A stretch of 64,000 bases of DNA from the NCBI GenBank assembly GCA_934693165.1, contig CAKUUX010000009.1, forward strand, positions 1 to 64,000, in the 5' to 3' direction. Below are positions 61,093-64,000 of the stretch, one piece after another (the first letter of the stretch is position 1; the number at the start of each line of letters is the position of its first letter). Made by a program: the position numbers and the translations under genes. Below the pieces are notes generated by a model. The model saw nothing but the letters and a program-made list of their open reading frames with translations. It was not told where the DNA came from and ran no database searches. This DNA comes from an uncultured Candidatus Melainabacteria bacterium. Its GTDB lineage: Bacteria; Cyanobacteriota; Vampirovibrionia; Gastranaerophilales; Gastranaerophilaceae.

Positions 61093-61126
61093 AAAAAAGG
61101 CTTCTGTTTTTACAGAAGCCTTTTTT
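61093..61126. terminator. Terminator after the 71-aa gene
   Basis: AAAAAAGGCTTCTGT pairs with ACAGAAGCCTTTTTT around a TTTT loop. Confidence 0.93.
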
Positions 61127-61141
61127 ATGCGACTATAATTT

Positions 61142-61166
61142 GTTGGGCAAGTATGCCCAACCTAAG
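61142..61166 (-). repeat. REP-like palindrome R5
   Basis: GTTGGGCA (61142-61149) pairs with TGCCCAAC (61154-61161), then CTAAG. The minus reading is TTAG-GTTGGGCA...TGCCCAAC. Confidence 0.6.
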
Positions 61167-61169
61167 ATT

Positions 61170-61193
61170 GTCGGCTTAGTAAAGCCGACCTGC
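61170..61193 (-). repeat. REP-like palindrome R6
   Basis: GTCGGCTT (61170-61177) pairs with AAGCCGAC (61182-61189), then CTGC. It is adjacent to R5, in the same orientation, with a different stem sequence. Confidence 0.6.
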
Positions 61194-61238
61194 TTTTCTC
61201 ACCAACAAAAATTCAGCTATTAATAACAAATTTTGACC

Positions 61239-61470
61239 ATATTTTATTGAATAATTTTCACTTAATGAAACAACTTCAAAGACAAATTCTGTTTGAACGT
61301 AGTGAGTTAATTTGTCTTGGGTTGAATTTAGTGAAAATTAATAAAATAAAATCAGGGAGAGAGTTTCTTTGCTCCACGTTTCTTTGCTGTCAAAGAAATG
61401 TGGAAATAAATTTAATTTAAATACTCAAAGTTGGAAAATTTACTGCGTTTTGTAAAAACGCACGCAAAAA
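61239..61470. repeat. Intergenic hairpin array (nested inverted repeats)
   Basis: TAATTTTCACT (61252-61262) pairs with AGTGAAAATTA (61330-61340) and encloses AAGACAAATT (61279-61288) with AATTTGTCTT (61309-61318). It is followed by CCACGTTTCTTTG-CTGT-CAAAGAAATGTGG (61374-61403) and GCGTTTT/AAAACGC (61444-61461). Together with R5 and R6 the region 61060-61792 is a gene-free palindrome cluster. A short 27-codon frame on the minus strand is not credible. Confidence 0.55.
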
Positions 61471-61650
61471 AAAGTTTGCCGATTGCGACAAACATTAAAT
61501 AAACACGAGGATATTAAGAGAGAGAGTATATAAAATATTTCTATTCTATATAAAAACTTATTTTTTATCTCATAACTAATTCGTTATTTGATAAAATCCT
61601 CATATAACTATTAAATTTTCCCTAAGTAAATTTTAAATTTCCCTTACTCT

Positions 61651-61682
61651 TATATAAAGTCCATGACTTCAAAATAATTGCC
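61651..61682 (-). promoter_or_regulatory. Bipartite promoter-like element, copy g (minus strand)
   Basis: On the minus strand GGCAATTA, 14 nt, ACTTTATATA. No gene is seen downstream of it; only a 12-codon frame begins at 61603. It may express a small RNA through the palindrome cluster or be a relic. Confidence 0.55.
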
Positions 61683-61792
61683 TAAATTTTTTAAATTTGT
61701 TAAATAATTTTAATAATTTCATTTTTGTTGTAGTATTACGTATGGATACAAATCCATTAACGAAAGGTTAGTACAAATTTATAGGAGAGATT

Positions 61793-63454
61793 ATGAAAGA
61801 ACTTTCACCTTTACAAATCGAAAGATTGAAATATCAACCTAAACTTCCTGAAACTTTAAAAGCAGGTATTAACAATTTAGTTTGCGTTGAAAAAGAAAAA
61901 ACTGAAGCCGTAAAAGATAAAGACCAAATCAAAGAATTATTCAAAAATACTTACGGTCAAGCAATTGTAGAATTTGCAGTAAGCAATGATACAAAAAAAT
62001 CAGAAGTAAAAAATGTTGGTGTAATCCTATCAGGTGGTCAAGCTCCTGGTGGTCACAACGTTGTAGCAGGTTTATATGACGCTTTAAAACAAGCTAATCC
62101 AGAAAATAAATTATATGGTTTCTTAGGTGGTCCATCAGGTATTATCGAAGGTAAATACGTTGAATTTGACGACAAATTCATTGATGCTTACAGAAACACA
62201 GGTGGTTTTGACATCATCGGTTCTGGTAGAACAAAATTAGAAACTGAAGAACAATTCGAAAAATCTTTAGCAGTTTGTAAAAAATTAAACATTTCTGCAG
62301 TAGTAATTATCGGTGGTGACGATTCAAACACTAATGCAGCATTATTAGCAGAATGGTTCGTTGCAAACAATACAGGTATTCAAGTTATCGGTTGTCCAAA
62401 AACAATTGATGGCGACTTGAAAAATGACCAAATCGAAATATCTTTCGGTTTTGATACAGCTACAAAAACTTATGCTGAATTAATTGGTAACATCCAAAGA
62501 GATGCTAACTCAGCTAAAAAATATTGGCACTTTATTAAAATCATGGGTAGAAGTGCTTCTCACGTTGCTGTTGAAGCTGCTTTACAAACTCAACCAAATA
62601 TCTGCCTAGTTTCAGAAGAAGTTGAAGAAAAGAAAATGTCTTTAAATCAAATCGTTGAAGACATTTGTAAAATCATTTGCAAACGTGCAGAAAAAGGTAA
62701 AAACTTCGGTATTATTATCGTTCCAGAAGGTTTAATCGAATTTATTCCTGAAATGAAAGACCTTATCTCTAAATTGAACGACTTAACTCACGATTTAGAA
62801 TCTGACGAAAAATATCAAAACGTACGTTCAGAAGAAAAATTCACAATTATTGCTTCTAAATTAGACGAAGCAAACGCTAAATTATTCATGAGCTTACCAG
62901 CATTAATCAAAGCTCAATTATTGATGGACAGAGACCCTCACGGTAACGTTCAAGTTTCAAGAATTGAAACAGAAAAATTATTAATCGAAATGATTAGAAC
63001 AAGATTGAACGAACTTAAAGACGAAGGTATTTACGTAGGTAAATTCTCTGACCAAGCTCACTTCTTCGGTTACGAAGGTCGTTGCGCATTCCCATCAAAC
63101 TTTGATGCTGATTATTGTTATTCTTTAGGTTTCAACGCATTTGCATTGATTAACTTTGGTTTGACTGGTTACTTATCATCAGTTAAAAACTTGATTAATC
63201 CTGCTAATGAATGGGTTGCTGGTGGTGTTCCTCTAACAATGATGATGAATATGGAAAAACGTCACGGTGCTATGAAACCAGTTATCCAAAAAGCTTTAAT
63301 CAAACTTGATGGTAAAGTATTCAAAGAATTAGAAGCTATGAGAGAAGAATGGGCTATGAACGACCATTACTTATTCCCAGGAGCTATCCAATACTTTGGA
63401 CCAACTGAAGTTTGCGACCAAACAACAGTTACTCTTCAAATTGAACACAAATAG
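61793..63454 (+). CDS. pfp: pyrophosphate-dependent fructose-6-phosphate 1-phosphotransferase
   Basis: The 553-residue enzyme uses PPi to phosphorylate fructose 6-phosphate reversibly. The PPi-type residues are visible: GGDDSNTNA where ATP-dependent PFKs have GGDGS, and PKTIDGDLKN; also MGRSASHVAVE and IIIVPEGL. Length fits the long PFP class. SD AGGAGAG precedes the ATG. No bipartite element faces it. It suits a cell that also has a membrane pyrophosphatase. Confidence 0.95.
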   Translation: MKELSPLQIERLKYQPKLPETLKAGINNLVCVEKEKTEAVKDKDQIKELFKNTYGQAIVEFAVSNDTKKSEVKNVGVILSGGQAPGGHNVVAGLYDALKQANPENKLYGFLGGPSGIIEGKYVEFDDKFIDAYRNTGGFDIIGSGRTKLETEEQFEKSLAVCKKLNISAVVIIGGDDSNTNAALLAEWFVANNTGIQVIGCPKTIDGDLKNDQIEISFGFDTATKTYAELIGNIQRDANSAKKYWHFIKIMGRSASHVAVEAALQTQPNICLVSEEVEEKKMSLNQIVEDICKIICKRAEKGKNFGIIIVPEGLIEFIPEMKDLISKLNDLTHDLESDEKYQNVRSEEKFTIIASKLDEANAKLFMSLPALIKAQLLMDRDPHGNVQVSRIETEKLLIEMIRTRLNELKDEGIYVGKFSDQAHFFGYEGRCAFPSNFDADYCYSLGFNAFALINFGLTGYLSSVKNLINPANEWVAGGVPLTMMMNMEKRHGAMKPVIQKALIKLDGKVFKELEAMREEWAMNDHYLFPGAIQYFGPTEVCDQTTVTLQIEHK

Positions 63455-63475
63455 TTTGATTTAAAAGAATAAATA

Positions 63476-63505
63476 AAAGACCTGCTAAATCTAGCAGGTC
63501 TTTTT
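63476..63505. terminator. Terminator after pfp
   Basis: AGACCTGCTA pairs with TAGCAGGTCT, with A and T runs. It also serves the converging partial gene. Confidence 0.93.
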
Positions 63506-63523
63506 AGTTTTAAAAATTAATCT

Positions 63524-64000
63524 TTATATTGAAAAAAAGTTTTTCTTAATTTGAGTTGCGTCAGCATTTGCTTTTTTATCATTACCAAGAATTTTTGCTG
63601 TTTCTTCATCTCTTTGTAAAAGCTTTTCATATTTAGCCAAATCTTTTGGCGTCATCAAATATTTTAATGAGTCCAAAGTTGATCTATTTTCTGCAGAGAA
63701 ATTATCCAACATATAGCTAAATACTTCTGATTTTAAACCACTTAAAATAAGTCCTTTTATTTCAGGTAAAGTAGCACTGTTAAGCAATTTTTCAACAGCA
63801 ACTTGTTGTTCTTTTGGAGCTAAAGCTTTTACTTGTTTAGCTTTTTCAATCGTGTTCAATGACATACTTGAAACAAGTTTGTTAATAACTGTAGAAGAAT
63901 CTGATTTTACAGACGCAGAAGTAGTTTGTGACGTTGTAACTTTTACATCTTCAGTTTTAGATGATGAATCACTTACTTTTGCAGAATCTTTTTTAGTTTC
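63524..64000 (-). CDS. hypothetical protein, partial (N-terminus beyond window)
   Basis: The frame continues open to the right edge (45 codons upstream of the ATG at 63865), so the gene is 5'-truncated by the window. The visible N-terminal part is Ser/Thr/Lys-rich (KVSDSSSKTEDVK...TTSASVKSDSS), and the C-terminal 113 residues are helical, ending QIKKNFFSI. No family is recognised. The Ser/Thr linker style resembles the sigma28-type paralogues, but no sequence block is shared. Confidence 0.7.
   Translation of the reverse strand, partial: ETKKDSAKVSDSSSKTEDVKVTTSQTTSASVKSDSSTVINKLVSSMSLNTIEKAKQVKALAPKEQQVAVEKLLNSATLPEIKGLILSGLKSEVFSYMLDNFSAENRSTLDSLKYLMTPKDLAKYEKLLQRDEETAKILGNDKKANADATQIKKNFFSI

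Noticed and set aside
61409..61492. 27-codon frame on the minus strand downstream of element g
   Set aside because: It has no SD, lies about 160 nt from the element and is not similar to any other product in the window.

Overview
The window is 64 kb of AT-rich bacterial chromosome, densely coded on both strands, with housekeeping genes, a flagellar rod operon, membrane-pyrophosphatase and PPi-phosphofructokinase genes and many small structured intergenic sequences. It contains no rRNA, CRISPR array, integrase or recognisable prophage. A diderm bacterium of the non-photosynthetic cyanobacterial sister lineage (Vampirovibrionia/Melainabacteria, order Gastranaerophilales) fits best. This is inference from the AT-rich codon use, FlgB/FlgC/FliE, the GT9-type glycosyltransferases and the polar unknown proteins; it was not tested by any search.

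Layout. 1-5.2 kb: mnmE-ribE-ribBA-GNAT-N/Q-rich protein, one minus-strand operon. 5.3-9.9 kb: an unknown protein, a signal-peptide-bearing membrane pyrophosphatase, and a divergent HNH-like gene. 10.2-15.6 kb: a sigma28-type unknown gene, then response regulator-histidine kinase-flgB-flgC-fliE. 15.8-23.8 kb: rmuC, a GGDEF protein, nrnA-yihY-metW, a DUF721 protein, a BI-1 protein, an ABC exporter and tRNA-Asn. 23.9-37.6 kb: a RAYT (REP-associated) transposase, three TPR-GT9 glycosyltransferase-like genes, a TPR protein, proS, gltX, thrS and small accessory genes. 37.8-50.3 kb: aspS, pgi, a U32 protein, yqeG, a candidate type I toxin-antitoxin locus, accD-accA-prmA, a matrixin-like protease, ybaB-recR and a paralogue of the sigma28-type gene. 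50.8-57.3 kb: rpmI-rplT, fba, and transketolase-ftsE-ftsX-HDOD-REC/GGDEF-like. 57.4-64 kb: two metallophosphatase paralogues, a 71-aa small protein, pfp and a partial gene.

How the genes work together. PFP with a membrane pyrophosphatase points to pyrophosphate-linked glycolysis, alongside pgi and fba. The two-component pair is placed to control rod-gene expression. Two unknown proteins 39 kb apart share near-consensus sigma28 promoters and a covarying 5'-terminal mRNA hairpin, so they look like late flagellar-regulon genes.

The most unusual signals are: (1) a bipartite promoter-like element, [GG]CAATTW-N14-ACTTTATATA, found seven times and 30-33 nt before the start codons of five otherwise unexplained genes; (2) a 35-codon hydrophobic peptide gene at 43.9 kb whose transcript could close on itself through long 5'-3' pairing and which faces a convergent promoter with a perfect TATAAT box, an architecture typical of type I toxin-antitoxin loci; (3) a structured leader before tRNA-Asn; and (4) several families of palindromic intergenic repeats, one with a REP-like foot, in a window that also holds a RAYT gene.
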